Assembly (NCBI GenBank): GCA_900315255.1
Contig: OMYH01000002.1
Location: 1 to 64,000 of the forward strand
Source of the DNA: an uncultured Eubacteriales bacterium
GTDB taxonomy: Bacteria; Bacillota; Clostridia; Oscillospirales; Acutalibacteraceae
Direction of reading: 5' to 3'
DNA length: 64,000 bases
Shown here: one piece after another, positions 52,539 to 62,524 of the stretch
How positions within the stretch are numbered: position 1 is the first letter of the stretch
Layout: each line of letters starts with the position of its first letter
Notes under the pieces: generated by a model
What the model was told of the DNA's origin: nothing
The model's database searches: none
What the model saw: only the letters and a program-made list of their open reading frames with translations
Made by a program: the position numbers and the translations under genes

Positions 52539-53630
52539 TTAATATAATATATCAGATATTATTGTATTAGAACAAAGAAATCCCTTTGGATTTAGACGAA
52601 TGCCTGTATCATCGACCGAGAGCAGCCCTGTTTTAACAAGGCGCTGTGCTTTTGCTTTATACTTCTCGGGAAAAGGCATATTAAAATACTCCTCAAAACT
52701 GCTGTATTTAAGACCTTCGCAAAGCCGCAGCGCCATTGCAATATACTCCTCGAACTCGCCGCCGATACCGTCGTCAATTATAATTCCTCTGCGGAAATCT
52801 TCAATACTTCGGTTGTAATAAAATCTCTTCTTATCTATAAACGAATGCGCAGCAGGCCCTATTCCGAGGTATTCCTCGCAGTGCCAGTATTTCAGATTGT
52901 GTTTACTTTCAAAACCACTTTTAGAAAAATTTGATATCTCATATTGTTTATATCCGACTGCCGACAGTCTGTCAACAGCATATTCATACAGATCGCAGAC
53001 AACATCTTCATCGGGAAGATCAAGACTGTTCTGCGCCTTATAATAAGGTGTTCCTTCCTCTATTTTCAGAATATATGCCGAAATATGCTTAACGTCAAGC
53101 TCGCTGCAGACTTTTATACTATCAGATAAGCTGTCTTGCGTTTGATAAGGGATTCCGAGCATAAGATCGAGAGATATATTATCTATACCACTATCTCTGA
53201 TAAGCTCCACTGCCTGTTTGACATCATCTGCATTATGCCGCCTGCCTAACGCTTTCAGTTCTTTTTCATTTGCAGACTGCAAGCCTATTGACACACGATC
53301 AATGCCGTACTGTTTTAGTTTGAAGAAATCAAGCAGCTTAGCCGAACGAGGATTTACCTCTATGGTGGTTTCTCTGGACACAGTACCAAAAGCTGAATTG
53401 ACAGCCGTGAGGACAGAGAGAAGTCTTTCTGTACCGAGTAAGCTTGGAGTACCTCCGCCGATATATACTGTATCCGCAAGGTATTGTCCGTCATAAAAAT
53501 TGATACGATCAATAAGTATTGTCGTATATTCGTCTAACGAAGACTTGCTGCAGCCAACAGAGTAAAAATCACAGTAGGGACATTTCGCTGCGCAGAAAGG
53601 TATATGAATATATAACCCTATTTTTTTCAT
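52539..53630 (-). CDS. hemW: HemW-like radical SAM protein
   Basis: A 363-residue radical SAM protein of the HemW (formerly oxygen-independent coproporphyrinogen oxidase-like) family. The cluster motif is YIHIPFCAAKCPYCDFYS (Cx3Cx2C, residues about 12-19), followed by VYIGGGTPSLL, EVNPRS, GLQSANEKELKALGRRH and GIGPAAHSF. HemW inserts haem into target proteins; true HemN has an extra Cys in CxxxCxxCxC that is not present here. GAGGAG precedes the ATG giving MKKIGLYIH; the longer frame is spurious. Confidence 0.9.
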   Translation of the reverse strand: MKKIGLYIHIPFCAAKCPYCDFYSVGCSKSSLDEYTTILIDRINFYDGQYLADTVYIGGGTPSLLGTERLLSVLTAVNSAFGTVSRETTIEVNPRSAKLLDFFKLKQYGIDRVSIGLQSANEKELKALGRRHNADDVKQAVELIRDSGIDNISLDLMLGIPYQTQDSLSDSIKVCSELDVKHISAYILKIEEGTPYYKAQNSLDLPDEDVVCDLYEYAVDRLSAVGYKQYEISNFSKSGFESKHNLKYWHCEEYLGIGPAAHSFIDKKRFYYNRSIEDFRRGIIIDDGIGGEFEEYIAMALRLCEGLKYSSFEEYFNMPFPEKYKAKAQRLVKTGLLSVDDTGIRLNPKGFLCSNTIISDILY

Positions 53631-53890
53631 AATGATACTCCTCTCACAAAAGGGGATGACCCGAAGCATCTCTGCCTCGGGTCAGTTTGGAAGGTATATG
53701 AAAATTAGTAGAACGCTTTCTTAGATACTCATATTATATATTTTATTTATTACGAAATTATGAACAAAACAAAAAAATATTAATTTCGGAGTTTTTCAGT
53801 AAATTGACTCTCAGAAGAATACATTATTATACAATATTGACAAAGTATATTTTTATCAGTTTTTATCAGATAATTATGCCGTGTTTTGTA

Positions 53891-53918
53891 TTGACAATTT
53901 CCTGAAAAATAGTAAAAT
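53891..53918 (+). promoter_or_regulatory. Candidate promoter of prfC
   Basis: TTGACA (53891-53896), 16 bases, TAAAAT (53913-53918), about 68 bases before the TTG start codon. Confidence 0.55.
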
Positions 53919-53985
53919 TGATATGGTAGACTTTTTAGTATTTAACATAATAGTTACAATAGATTATTATAAGGAGGTTGTTCTC

Positions 53986-55575
53986 TTGGCTGATTTAAAA
54001 ACGGAGATCAACAAAAGACGAACATTTGCGATTATTTCTCACCCGGACGCAGGTAAAACCACGCTGACAGAAAAGCTGCTGCTATACGGAGGCGCAATCA
54101 ATTCCGCAGGTTCCGTAAAAGGTAAACATTCATCAAAGCACGCTGTTTCAGACTGGATGGAAATTGAAAAGCAGAGAGGTATCTCGGTCACATCATCTGT
54201 ACTTCAGTTTAAGTATAACGACTGCTGTATAAACATTCTTGATACCCCGGGACACCAGGACTTCTCGGAGGATACATACAGAACGCTTATGGCTGCGGAC
54301 TCAGCGGTCATGGTTATTGACGCTTCCAAAGGTGTTGAGAACCAGACAAAAAAGCTTTTCAAGGTATGCGTAATGCGGCACATTCCTATCATTACGTTCA
54401 TAAACAAAATGGACAGAGAAGCGCAAAGTCCGTTTGATCTGCTTGAAGATATCGAAACCGTTCTCGGGATAAACACCTGTCCGATGAACTGGCCTATAGG
54501 CAGCGGAAAGGAATTCAAGGGAGTATATGACAGAAAGAATGAAGAGGTACTTGCTTTTACTCAGAACAGAAACGGTCAGAAGGAAGCCGAGAAAATCACC
54601 GCTAAGCTTGACGATCCGAATCTTGATGATCTTATCGGTATATACCACAAAAAGGATCTGCTCGATGAAATAGAGCTGCTTGACGGAGCAGGTGACAGCT
54701 TTGATCTTGACGAAGTAAGAGCAGGAAGGCTGACTCCCGTATTCTTCGGTTCTGCACTGACGAATTTTGGCGTAGAGCCGTTTTTGGAGGAATTCCTGAA
54801 AATCACCACTCCCCCTCTCCCCAGAGAAACCGAAACCGACACAGTCGAGCCTGTATCGGATTGCTTCTCTGCATTTGTGTTCAAGATCCAGGCTAACATG
54901 AACAAAGCCCACAGAGACAGGATAGCTTTCATGCGGATCTGCTCGGGAAAGTTTGAGAAGAACATGGAGGTTTACCATGTTCAGGGCAACAAGAAGCTGC
55001 GTCTTTCTCAGCCGCAGCAGATCATGGCTCAGGACAGAGAGATCGTTGACGAAGCATACGCAGGAGATATTATCGGAGTATTCGATCCAGGAATTTTCTC
55101 TATCGGCGACACCATCTGCACACCCGGCAACAAGATCAAATTCAAGGGTATTCCGACATTCGCTCCCGAGCATTTTGCTGTAATAAGGCAAAAGGATACC
55201 ATGAAAAGAAAACAATTCGTCAAGGGTACAACTCAGATTGCGCAGGAAGGCGCTATACAGATCTTTCAGGAAATAGGCTCTGGTATGGAAGAAGTTATCG
55301 TAGGAGTTGTAGGAACGCTTCAGTTTGACGTATTGAAGTATCGGCTTACAAACGAATACAATGTAGAGATAATTATGGAGAACCTTCCATATCAATTTAT
55401 CCGCTGGATCGGCAATGCCGTTATCGACCCGAAAAAGCTCGACCTTGCTTCGGACACAAAAAAGATACAGGATCTGAAGGGCAACTATCTGCTTTTGTTC
55501 ACCAGCCAGTGGAGCATAAACTGGGCACTGGAGCATAACAAGGGTCTTATCCTTGAAGAATTCTCAACCAAATAA
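53986..55575 (+). CDS. prfC: Peptide chain release factor 3
   Basis: A 529-residue translational GTPase that removes RF1/RF2 from ribosomes after termination. G1 is ISHPDAGKTTLTEKLL, G3 DTPGHQDFSEDTYR, G4 FINKMDREAQ. Domain II follows from about 300 and the C-terminal domain ends LEEFSTK. The start is a TTG 8 bases after AAGGAGG (53971-53977). Upstream ATG codons in frame would add 35 residues that include the ribosome binding site. The length from the TTG equals the usual RF3 length. Confidence 0.95.
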   Translation: MADLKTEINKRRTFAIISHPDAGKTTLTEKLLLYGGAINSAGSVKGKHSSKHAVSDWMEIEKQRGISVTSSVLQFKYNDCCINILDTPGHQDFSEDTYRTLMAADSAVMVIDASKGVENQTKKLFKVCVMRHIPIITFINKMDREAQSPFDLLEDIETVLGINTCPMNWPIGSGKEFKGVYDRKNEEVLAFTQNRNGQKEAEKITAKLDDPNLDDLIGIYHKKDLLDEIELLDGAGDSFDLDEVRAGRLTPVFFGSALTNFGVEPFLEEFLKITTPPLPRETETDTVEPVSDCFSAFVFKIQANMNKAHRDRIAFMRICSGKFEKNMEVYHVQGNKKLRLSQPQQIMAQDREIVDEAYAGDIIGVFDPGIFSIGDTICTPGNKIKFKGIPTFAPEHFAVIRQKDTMKRKQFVKGTTQIAQEGAIQIFQEIGSGMEEVIVGVVGTLQFDVLKYRLTNEYNVEIIMENLPYQFIRWIGNAVIDPKKLDLASDTKKIQDLKGNYLLLFTSQWSINWALEHNKGLILEEFSTK

Positions 55576-55590
55576 TCAACATAAATAATC

Positions 55591-55631
55591 GACCTCCGAA
55601 CTTTGGTTTCCAAAAATTCGGAGGTCTTTTT
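55591..55631 (+). terminator. Terminator of prfC
   Basis: GACCTCCGAA and TTCGGAGGTC form a perfect 10-bp stem followed by TTTTT. The stem may also serve the convergent adhesin gene, which stops at 55655. Confidence 0.9.
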
Positions 55632-55654
55632 GTCATTAATGTAATTCGTTTTCG

Positions 55655-58600
55655 TTACTCGGGATCATCTACTCCAGGGGTATATACGATCTTGCTGCCG
55701 TTATATCCGACAAATGCTTCGCCGTCAAGCTCGGCCGTTGAAGGATAGTATATAGCCGCAATACTGTTGTCACTCCAAAACGCGGCCTGACCGATATATT
55801 CAAGGCAAGCCGGAAGAATAACTACGCCTGTAAGGTTAGTATTTCTCCAGAAAGCACGCCGTTCAAGTCTTTTTATATTTTTAGACATGATCAAATCGCC
55901 GTTAAAGCCGCCGTCACCCTGGAACGCATTTTCTCCGATACGCGTAACACTATCAGGAATGGTAATTCCGCCTGTAAGGTTTGTGCACATATTAAAGCAG
56001 AAATCGGGTATCTCTTCAATATTCTTCGATAAAACAAGAACACCGTCAAAGCCTGAACATCCATAGAAGTTTCCGAAGCCCAATTTGGTTACGCTGTCAG
56101 GAATTATCAGATCGCCCTTTAACCCAACACAATTTTCAAATGCCTGATCAGGTATAGCCTCAAGATTTTTGGATAATACAAGCGATCCGTTAAAAGCTCT
56201 GCACTCTCTGAAGCTGTATTTTCCTATTGTTATAACGCTGTCCGGTATTATCAAATCGCCTGTCAGTGAAGAACACGAATTAAATGCATAATCTTCTATA
56301 CGCGTAACTGTCGATGGTATTACAAGATCTCCTGTCAAACTTGAACATAGCTGGAATGCCGATTGTCCTATAGTTTCAATACCGACAGGCAAATGCAGTT
56401 CGCCTGTCAACGACTCACATTTGTTAAAGGAATACGGCTTTATCTCTGTTAAAGACGGTGAAATAACAAGTTTTCCGTCAAAACCGCTGCAATACTGGAA
56501 TACAGTTCTTCCCATCACCGAAAGACCTTCGGGAAGTATAAGGTCACCTGTAAGATTCGCACATTTATTGAACGCATAATCATCAAGCATAGTCAGATTA
56601 GCAGGCAAATGAAGCGTCCCGTTAAAGCCCGAACAGTTTTGGAAGCATCCCATTCCGATTTTTGTAATACCGTCCGGGAAATGCAAATCTCCCGTAAATC
56701 CGTCACAACTGATAAACACCGCATCATCTATCAACGTCATTGTATCCGGGAATACAAGCGAACCGGTGAACCCGTTGCAGCCATAGAATGAATGTCGTCC
56801 GATTACTTCAAGATTTTTTGGCAAATGAAGCTCGCCTTCAAGGTTGGTGCACTTAAAAAAAGCGCCCTCTGTGATCACAGTAACCGAATCAGGAAAAATC
56901 ACGGATGAAGCTTTATTAGCTCCGTACATGGGATGGAACTGTTTTTTTCCTACCGATACAGTATCATCAATAACCTCGCCGATTACTGATGTTACAAGAT
57001 AATTCTTGCCATTATCCTCATATTCAGCCGTTCCCGTTTCATGACTTGTTAGAGTACGGATACCATATACTTCGGACGGAATATTGATAACAGGTGATTT
57101 TCCCGTATAGCCTGTAATAGCAGCCGTACCGTCATATTTTGTTCCGTCAGGTGCTGTAAAAGGTTCTTCCCGAACAGTCCATGTGAATGGCTGAGGCAGC
57201 TTTACCTCGACTACAAAGCTGTCGGTGAATTCTTCTCCGTCGATATCATATGTGACGTTTATCGTATATTCTCCGTCAGGCGTATTCTCATCAAATTCAA
57301 CATTCTCTTCCTGCTCTCCCGGACGGTGCAGCTGATATGCAGAATCGTCCTCGACAAGCTCCTGAGTACCGTCATCATAGATCACATAGAGATCAAGACG
57401 TGATCTGTCCACATTAACATCCGTAAGAATATCATTATCATCGGGATCTCGGTCCTCGCCCCACAAAGCAACGATAGCTGTAGGCTTTGCTCGGAGCTTG
57501 ACTATGTTTATAACATTGCTCGTATGACTGGTTAACTGCTGTGTCTGTTTTTTATTTGTAAAAAGCGCTGTTCCGTTATATCCGTTGTCGTCATCAAATA
57601 CAAAAGACACACTGTTATCAGCGTTTGCCGTGCCGTTAGCAGTTAAAGCCTCAGCAGATTCAAGCGAATATCTGAGTGTCTGCAATTCAGAAACAGTCCA
57701 TGTTCCCATACCGAGATCCGTGAATACAACAGACATCTGAATATACTCTTCGCTGTAATTTGATTCAAGTACAGAATTAACAAATTCACTTCCAAAGGTA
57801 AGCTGCTTTATATATTCACATTGCTCGCCGTAGGAATTTGTTCCCGTTAATCTGAAGGTGAAGGTTGGTTCACCGTGAGCAAGAACTATATCACGGACAG
57901 CGATCTTCTTTGTTACGGTAAGCTCGCCTTTAGTGACCTTATCAAATGCCGTTACAGTCTGAAGCTTGCCTGCCGTAAGATAATTGACAGAAAACCGGAT
58001 CTTCTCGTCGCTTAGTCCATAACCCGGAGGAGGAGATTTCTCCTGGAAGTAGTATGTTCCCCACTCAAGATTATCTACTTTTATCGTGCCGTCCGCTCCC
58101 GTTACAAGGTCATCCTTGAACACGGAGCCGTTGTTCCGGTACAGTGTATAAACAGCGCCCTCCAGGACATTTTCGTGATGTTCTGCATCTGCTTTGGTGA
58201 GCTGAACACTGCCCTTGAGTCTGTTGTCTATGACATTGTACATTATGATGAATTTCGCATTTTCTCTGTTGACCGAGAAATGATAAGTCTGAGGATCAAC
58301 AGCATACCCCTTGGGCGCTCTGATCTCCTTGATGTAGTAATCTCCCCAATAAATATCGCTTATGAAGATCGTTCCCTCGGAATCGGTTCTGAATGTAACG
58401 TCGGATTCTTTGCCGGTATTATCGACAGGAACATCGTCGGATTCACGATATAAGCCATATACGGCATTTGCGACATAAGAACCCTTGTCGTCTTTCTTTT
58501 CGAGCCAGACTCTTCCTGTCGTTCTTTTATCTATGGTATTTACCTTGATGTAGACTGTATTATCATCTCTTAAATTCCTACCGTCAACTGTAAATTCAAT

Positions 58601-61600
58601 CTTCTCCGGGTTTTTATCATAGCCTAATGCAGCAACCGATTCGATAAAATAATAATCTCCGAACAACAGATCCTCTACATATATCTTGCCGTTTTCGTCG
58701 GTTATATATGAACCAACAAATTCTTCTCTGTACTGTTCCTTATCTCCCGATGAAGCGTCAAAGTCGTCGTCCCCGGGATTGATCTTTGCACGGTAATACA
58801 GCTTATATACAGCTCCGTCAACTCCCTTTTCGGTGACAGTCGTGCCGTCCTCGAGCATCTCTTTCTTGACAAGCTCAACTACCGCAGGACACTGCTCGTT
58901 GATTATTGTGACCTCTTTTTTTCTGCCTGCATCGTTGGCGGCATTGATCACAAACTTTGTATCGGGATTTTTGATCGTAAATCCATCGGGACACGATTTT
59001 TCTTTTAATGTATACGTTCCCCACTCCAGATTATCGATGAACAACTCACCTTTTTCATCTGTCGTGAGATCCGACAATATTAATTTATCATCTTTATCAT
59101 AAAGATCAAAAACAGCTCCCTTGATAAAGTAATCCTTATTCAGATCGGAGATCTTCTTTATGCTTGCCTGACCCGGCTTGCGTTTGTTTGTTACCTCAAC
59201 AGTGAATGTCTGTTCGCTTTGTTCGGCTCTCATAGAAATTGTATGGATAGTATCATCAAGAATATATCCGCTTGACGCTTTTATTTCCTTGATATAATAA
59301 TCGCCGTATACAAGTCTTATGGAAGCCACACCGTAATCGTTTGTTGTCAGCGAATCGGTAATAAGCCTATCAGTCTGCGGATCGGGCTGCTCCCCTGTCT
59401 GCTCGTATAATTCAAATACTGTACCTTCGATCCTTGCAGAGCTTACCTCGTCCTTTTTGATCACCTTAAGCTTTCCGACAGACGGACTGATTTGAAGTGG
59501 CACGAGGTTGGATTCGGAATCGCTGCTGCCTTCATACTGAAGCGTATCTGAATTATAAAAGTCATAATACGCATAGGCACCGTTCTCTGTGAGCGTGTAA
59601 TCAAGCTCCGATGTCGGGTTGGCAGGAGAGGTCATATAAATATCTACATATGCCATTTCACTCTCGGGGAGCATGGATTCACCGAAATCAAATGCGATCG
59701 ATTTAACCGTCTGCGGCTTTACAGTTGTCCATCCGTCCTTGCTGAAATCAGGCTTTTTTGTGGGATCAACCACCTGTGACGAGTAATACACATTCGGAGA
59801 ATTGCCAAACAATTCCTTTGCATACTTCGTATCTACACGGGAAAAAGTTCCCTGCCACTGCATTTTTGAACCCGTTTCAAGAGTATCAACTACGATAATA
59901 TGTCCTGCGACCTTTTCACCCGCCATAAAGCATAATCTGTAGGAATACTCACTCTTAGAGTATACAGAAGGTATCGTACTCTCAATATATTCGCCCGTGT
60001 TATCATCTGTCATCGCACGTTCATAGTTGTTTGTAAGACTTGTTTTTACTGTTTTGCTCAACTCAAGCCGTGTGTCAACGGCAGTATAAAACGATACGGA
60101 CGCATTGCTGCGGGACAGATACTCATCAGGCGAACCGTTGTCGTCAATATCATACCAGATACCCGATTCGAGCTGTTGATTATCGCGGGCATTGGAGAAC
60201 CAGAAACCTTTCTGATCGACTTTAAGAAGCGACGTCAGCGTATATGACTTTGATTTACCGTCAGTGGTAAAAGGGTCACGTTCCGAGCAAAGAGGAATCC
60301 CGCTTACGGTAATGCTGTTTGTTTTTACGGGAGAGTCTCTGAAATCAAAGTCAAATATTATGCATTGTCTTCCCGAATTTCTAAAATCATTGATTATCCG
60401 AGCGGAACAATGCTCCCTTGTATAAGCTGCGGTAATGATTGTGGATCGGAAATTCACCACATCAATCAGCTTATCGGGATTTTCATAGTAGGACTGCACA
60501 CTCATCCCCTCGGGGAGAATGGAATATATAGAAAACTTTTCGAGATAGCTTTCGTCAGAGATTTTGAACGCACCTCCGAATGATGCATCAAACAGATAGT
60601 AAAACGGCTCTTCGCCTGTCTTTTCGATAGCGGTAGATGAAGAATACTCGTTTGGTATCTCCGCCATATGAAGCACGCCGACCTCACGGTCAAAGGTGTG
60701 TCCGTAGATCTCAAGATCACGCTGATACTCTCTGCCGGTAGTATAAGTTGAAGGATTGTGATCGTATTCCGAATTGATCCATTCATGTGTGTTATGCTCC
60801 CATATGTTGAGATACATATTGTTGAACAGTCTGCCATCGGAGGTGTCTATATCTTCGGAGTCGGTATGCATTACAAAAAATGACCTAATATCAACATATC
60901 TGTACGTTTCGGTAACATTCCTTATCCAGATACGAACTCCGACAGTATCATCGGGAAGTGAGATCTCCTGTGACTCCTCCTCAAGCTTTGTGACTTTAAA
61001 CGGTTCGTCCTCAAATTCACCGTTTGCATGACGCAGATAAATCTCTATACTGCTGAGTGACGAATCAACAGGGAAACCGTTCAGATTGCGAACGCTTTTT
61101 TCCGAGGGGATCACAAGCCCGGAAAAATTATACTCATCGTCCCGAAGCTGTCTTATATTGCCGTCTATCGTATCAACATCGAGAATATCATTCATTACTT
61201 CCAGGTCGAATACACGGGTCTCCCCGATGTGATAATGAATACCCGAACGCAATGTGGAATAATATGTCCCCTTGCCGTTTGCAAGATGATCGCTGTTTAC
61301 GCCTCCGTGTGTGCTGCAGTCGGGACAGTGGAAATCAATAAAGCTTGAATGAACACCGTTAGTTTCCATTCCGATATAGTAAAGAGATCCGGGAATATCA
61401 ACATAGTCGTATTCGTTCAGGTTTACAAGGACATCGTCGCTTGCAAGCAAAACCTCTTCGCTTGTTTCGTAGTATGTTCCATAGATTTCGGCATAAACGG
61501 CAATAGTTTTGCCTAAGTAAAGCTCCTTCGGATAGGCAACAAAGATATCGGACAAAAACGGCGAAACATCTGCCGATACATCCCTGCGTATCTGCAATGT

Positions 61601-62464
61601 ATGATAAACGATACCGTCTATTATTTCTGTTTCTCCTGTATCTGTAAGGTTTATTCCCTGAATTATCACATTCTCGGGAAATTTCAGCCTGAACACCTCC
61701 GGTGTTATCAGATCGCGTGAGTTATATACATCTGTACCGTACAGATCATATTTTACAAATTTATAATCGCTCTCGTCAGTACCCTCCGGCAGCGCTTTTC
61801 TGAGGCCTTCCGAACCCGGAATACGCGAACTTCTGAGTTCCAGAGAATACTGATCCTCCAGTCTTCTCTGTGAATATAGGACACTGTTGCTCTGTGTGCT
61901 TTCGTTGTTGGAAGTAATGAGCTGAGCCTTCAGCGTCTTGCTTGAATTATCCTTTGATTCTCTCGAAGGTACGATCCATATGATCTCAAACGAACCTTTG
62001 AATACAACAGATTTATCAACATAATTATTGTTTGTAAACGTGAATATATCATTTACGGAGCTGTATGTATAGCTGAAATCATACACCTTCTTTTTATCGG
62101 CAGCCTTGTCGGCTGCGATAGCAACAGGTATGTAGCTCTCGCCCGATCGTATACAGGAACGTAATCCCGGAACAGAGATGACAATATCTCCGCTCTCGTA
62201 TGAGTTTTTTGTTTCTTCGTTTGAATAGGAGACTCTTAACCTGATAAGTCTTGACTCGTCAGAATCCGAGTAATATCCGTATTCCGACGCATCCTGATTA
62301 CTGCCGCTCCAACGCAGTTTCAGCGAAAAGCCTCCGTTTTCGGCAGCAAATGAAGTTACAGCAGAAAGATCAAGCATACAAAAAAGCATTAATACAGACA
62401 TAAATATACATAAAGCTCTGTATGGCTTTTTTAATGTATTCTTTCTGTATGCTGTCAAGCGCAT
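55655..62464 (-). CDS. Giant surface adhesin: SpaA/Cna-B repeats plus BspA-type LRRs
   Basis: A 2269-residue secreted protein. The signal peptide ends near FAAENGG (about residue 43). Residues 45-990 are large beta-rich adhesin-like regions. From about 995 to 1640 come five or six Cna-B/SpaA domains, each with a GAVFDLYDKD-like strand, a 'T-D-E-x-G' turn, WGTYTLKEKSCPDGF-like ends, and Lys/Glu positions suited to isopeptide bonds. A Big-like domain (about 1650-1765) follows. The final 480 residues are about 14 BspA-type leucine-rich repeats of 23 residues (IPDSVTKLGFGNFYGCSGFD). The C-terminus (VYTPGVDDPE) lacks LPXTG or a membrane tail. The ATG giving MRLTAYRK follows GGAGG. It lies 61 bases downstream of the TasA-like gene and is probably co-transcribed with it. 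Confidence 0.88.
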   Translation of the reverse strand: MRLTAYRKNTLKKPYRALCIFMSVLMLFCMLDLSAVTSFAAENGGFSLKLRWSGSNQDASEYGYYSDSDESRLIRLRVSYSNEETKNSYESGDIVISVPGLRSCIRSGESYIPVAIAADKAADKKKVYDFSYTYSSVNDIFTFTNNNYVDKSVVFKGSFEIIWIVPSRESKDNSSKTLKAQLITSNNESTQSNSVLYSQRRLEDQYSLELRSSRIPGSEGLRKALPEGTDESDYKFVKYDLYGTDVYNSRDLITPEVFRLKFPENVIIQGINLTDTGETEIIDGIVYHTLQIRRDVSADVSPFLSDIFVAYPKELYLGKTIAVYAEIYGTYYETSEEVLLASDDVLVNLNEYDYVDIPGSLYYIGMETNGVHSSFIDFHCPDCSTHGGVNSDHLANGKGTYYSTLRSGIHYHIGETRVFDLEVMNDILDVDTIDGNIRQLRDDEYNFSGLVIPSEKSVRNLNGFPVDSSLSSIEIYLRHANGEFEDEPFKVTKLEEESQEISLPDDTVGVRIWIRNVTETYRYVDIRSFFVMHTDSEDIDTSDGRLFNNMYLNIWEHNTHEWINSEYDHNPSTYTTGREYQRDLEIYGHTFDREVGVLHMAEIPNEYSSSTAIEKTGEEPFYYLFDASFGGAFKISDESYLEKFSIYSILPEGMSVQSYYENPDKLIDVVNFRSTIITAAYTREHCSARIINDFRNSGRQCIIFDFDFRDSPVKTNSITVSGIPLCSERDPFTTDGKSKSYTLTSLLKVDQKGFWFSNARDNQQLESGIWYDIDDNGSPDEYLSRSNASVSFYTAVDTRLELSKTVKTSLTNNYERAMTDDNTGEYIESTIPSVYSKSEYSYRLCFMAGEKVAGHIIVVDTLETGSKMQWQGTFSRVDTKYAKELFGNSPNVYYSSQVVDPTKKPDFSKDGWTTVKPQTVKSIAFDFGESMLPESEMAYVDIYMTSPANPTSELDYTLTENGAYAYYDFYNSDTLQYEGSSDSESNLVPLQISPSVGKLKVIKKDEVSSARIEGTVFELYEQTGEQPDPQTDRLITDSLTTNDYGVASIRLVYGDYYIKEIKASSGYILDDTIHTISMRAEQSEQTFTVEVTNKRKPGQASIKKISDLNKDYFIKGAVFDLYDKDDKLILSDLTTDEKGELFIDNLEWGTYTLKEKSCPDGFTIKNPDTKFVINAANDAGRKKEVTIINEQCPAVVELVKKEMLEDGTTVTEKGVDGAVYKLYYRAKINPGDDDFDASSGDKEQYREEFVGSYITDENGKIYVEDLLFGDYYFIESVAALGYDKNPEKIEFTVDGRNLRDDNTVYIKVNTIDKRTTGRVWLEKKDDKGSYVANAVYGLYRESDDVPVDNTGKESDVTFRTDSEGTIFISDIYWGDYYIKEIRAPKGYAVDPQTYHFSVNRENAKFIIMYNVIDNRLKGSVQLTKADAEHHENVLEGAVYTLYRNNGSVFKDDLVTGADGTIKVDNLEWGTYYFQEKSPPPGYGLSDEKIRFSVNYLTAGKLQTVTAFDKVTKGELTVTKKIAVRDIVLAHGEPTFTFRLTGTNSYGEQCEYIKQLTFGSEFVNSVLESNYSEEYIQMSVVFTDLGMGTWTVSELQTLRYSLESAEALTANGTANADNSVSFVFDDDNGYNGTALFTNKKQTQQLTSHTSNVINIVKLRAKPTAIVALWGEDRDPDDNDILTDVNVDRSRLDLYVIYDDGTQELVEDDSAYQLHRPGEQEENVEFDENTPDGEYTINVTYDIDGEEFTDSFVVEVKLPQPFTWTVREEPFTAPDGTKYDGTAAITGYTGKSPVINIPSEVYGIRTLTSHETGTAEYEDNGKNYLVTSVIGEVIDDTVSVGKKQFHPMYGANKASSVIFPDSVTVITEGAFFKCTNLEGELHLPKNLEVIGRHSFYGCNGFTGSLVFPDTMTLIDDAVFISCDGFTGDLHFPDGITKIGMGCFQNCSGFNGTLHLPANLTMLDDYAFNKCANLTGDLILPEGLSVMGRTVFQYCSGFDGKLVISPSLTEIKPYSFNKCESLTGELHLPVGIETIGQSAFQLCSSLTGDLVIPSTVTRIEDYAFNSCSSLTGDLIIPDSVITIGKYSFRECRAFNGSLVLSKNLEAIPDQAFENCVGLKGDLIIPDSVTKLGFGNFYGCSGFDGVLVLSKNIEEIPDFCFNMCTNLTGGITIPDSVTRIGENAFQGDGGFNGDLIMSKNIKRLERRAFWRNTNLTGVVILPACLEYIGQAAFWSDNSIAAIYYPSTAELDGEAFVGYNGSKIVYTPGVDDPE

Positions 62465-62524
62465 ATTATTCCTCCTCGCTTTTAAGCTGTCAATACAAGT
62501 CACCTGTGTTCAGGAAAGGTCAGA

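Noticed and set aside
54301..55536. A 411-codon antisense ORF across prfC
   Set aside because: It mirrors the strongly supported prfC frame, has no ribosome binding site, and long antisense ORFs are expected from its codon use.
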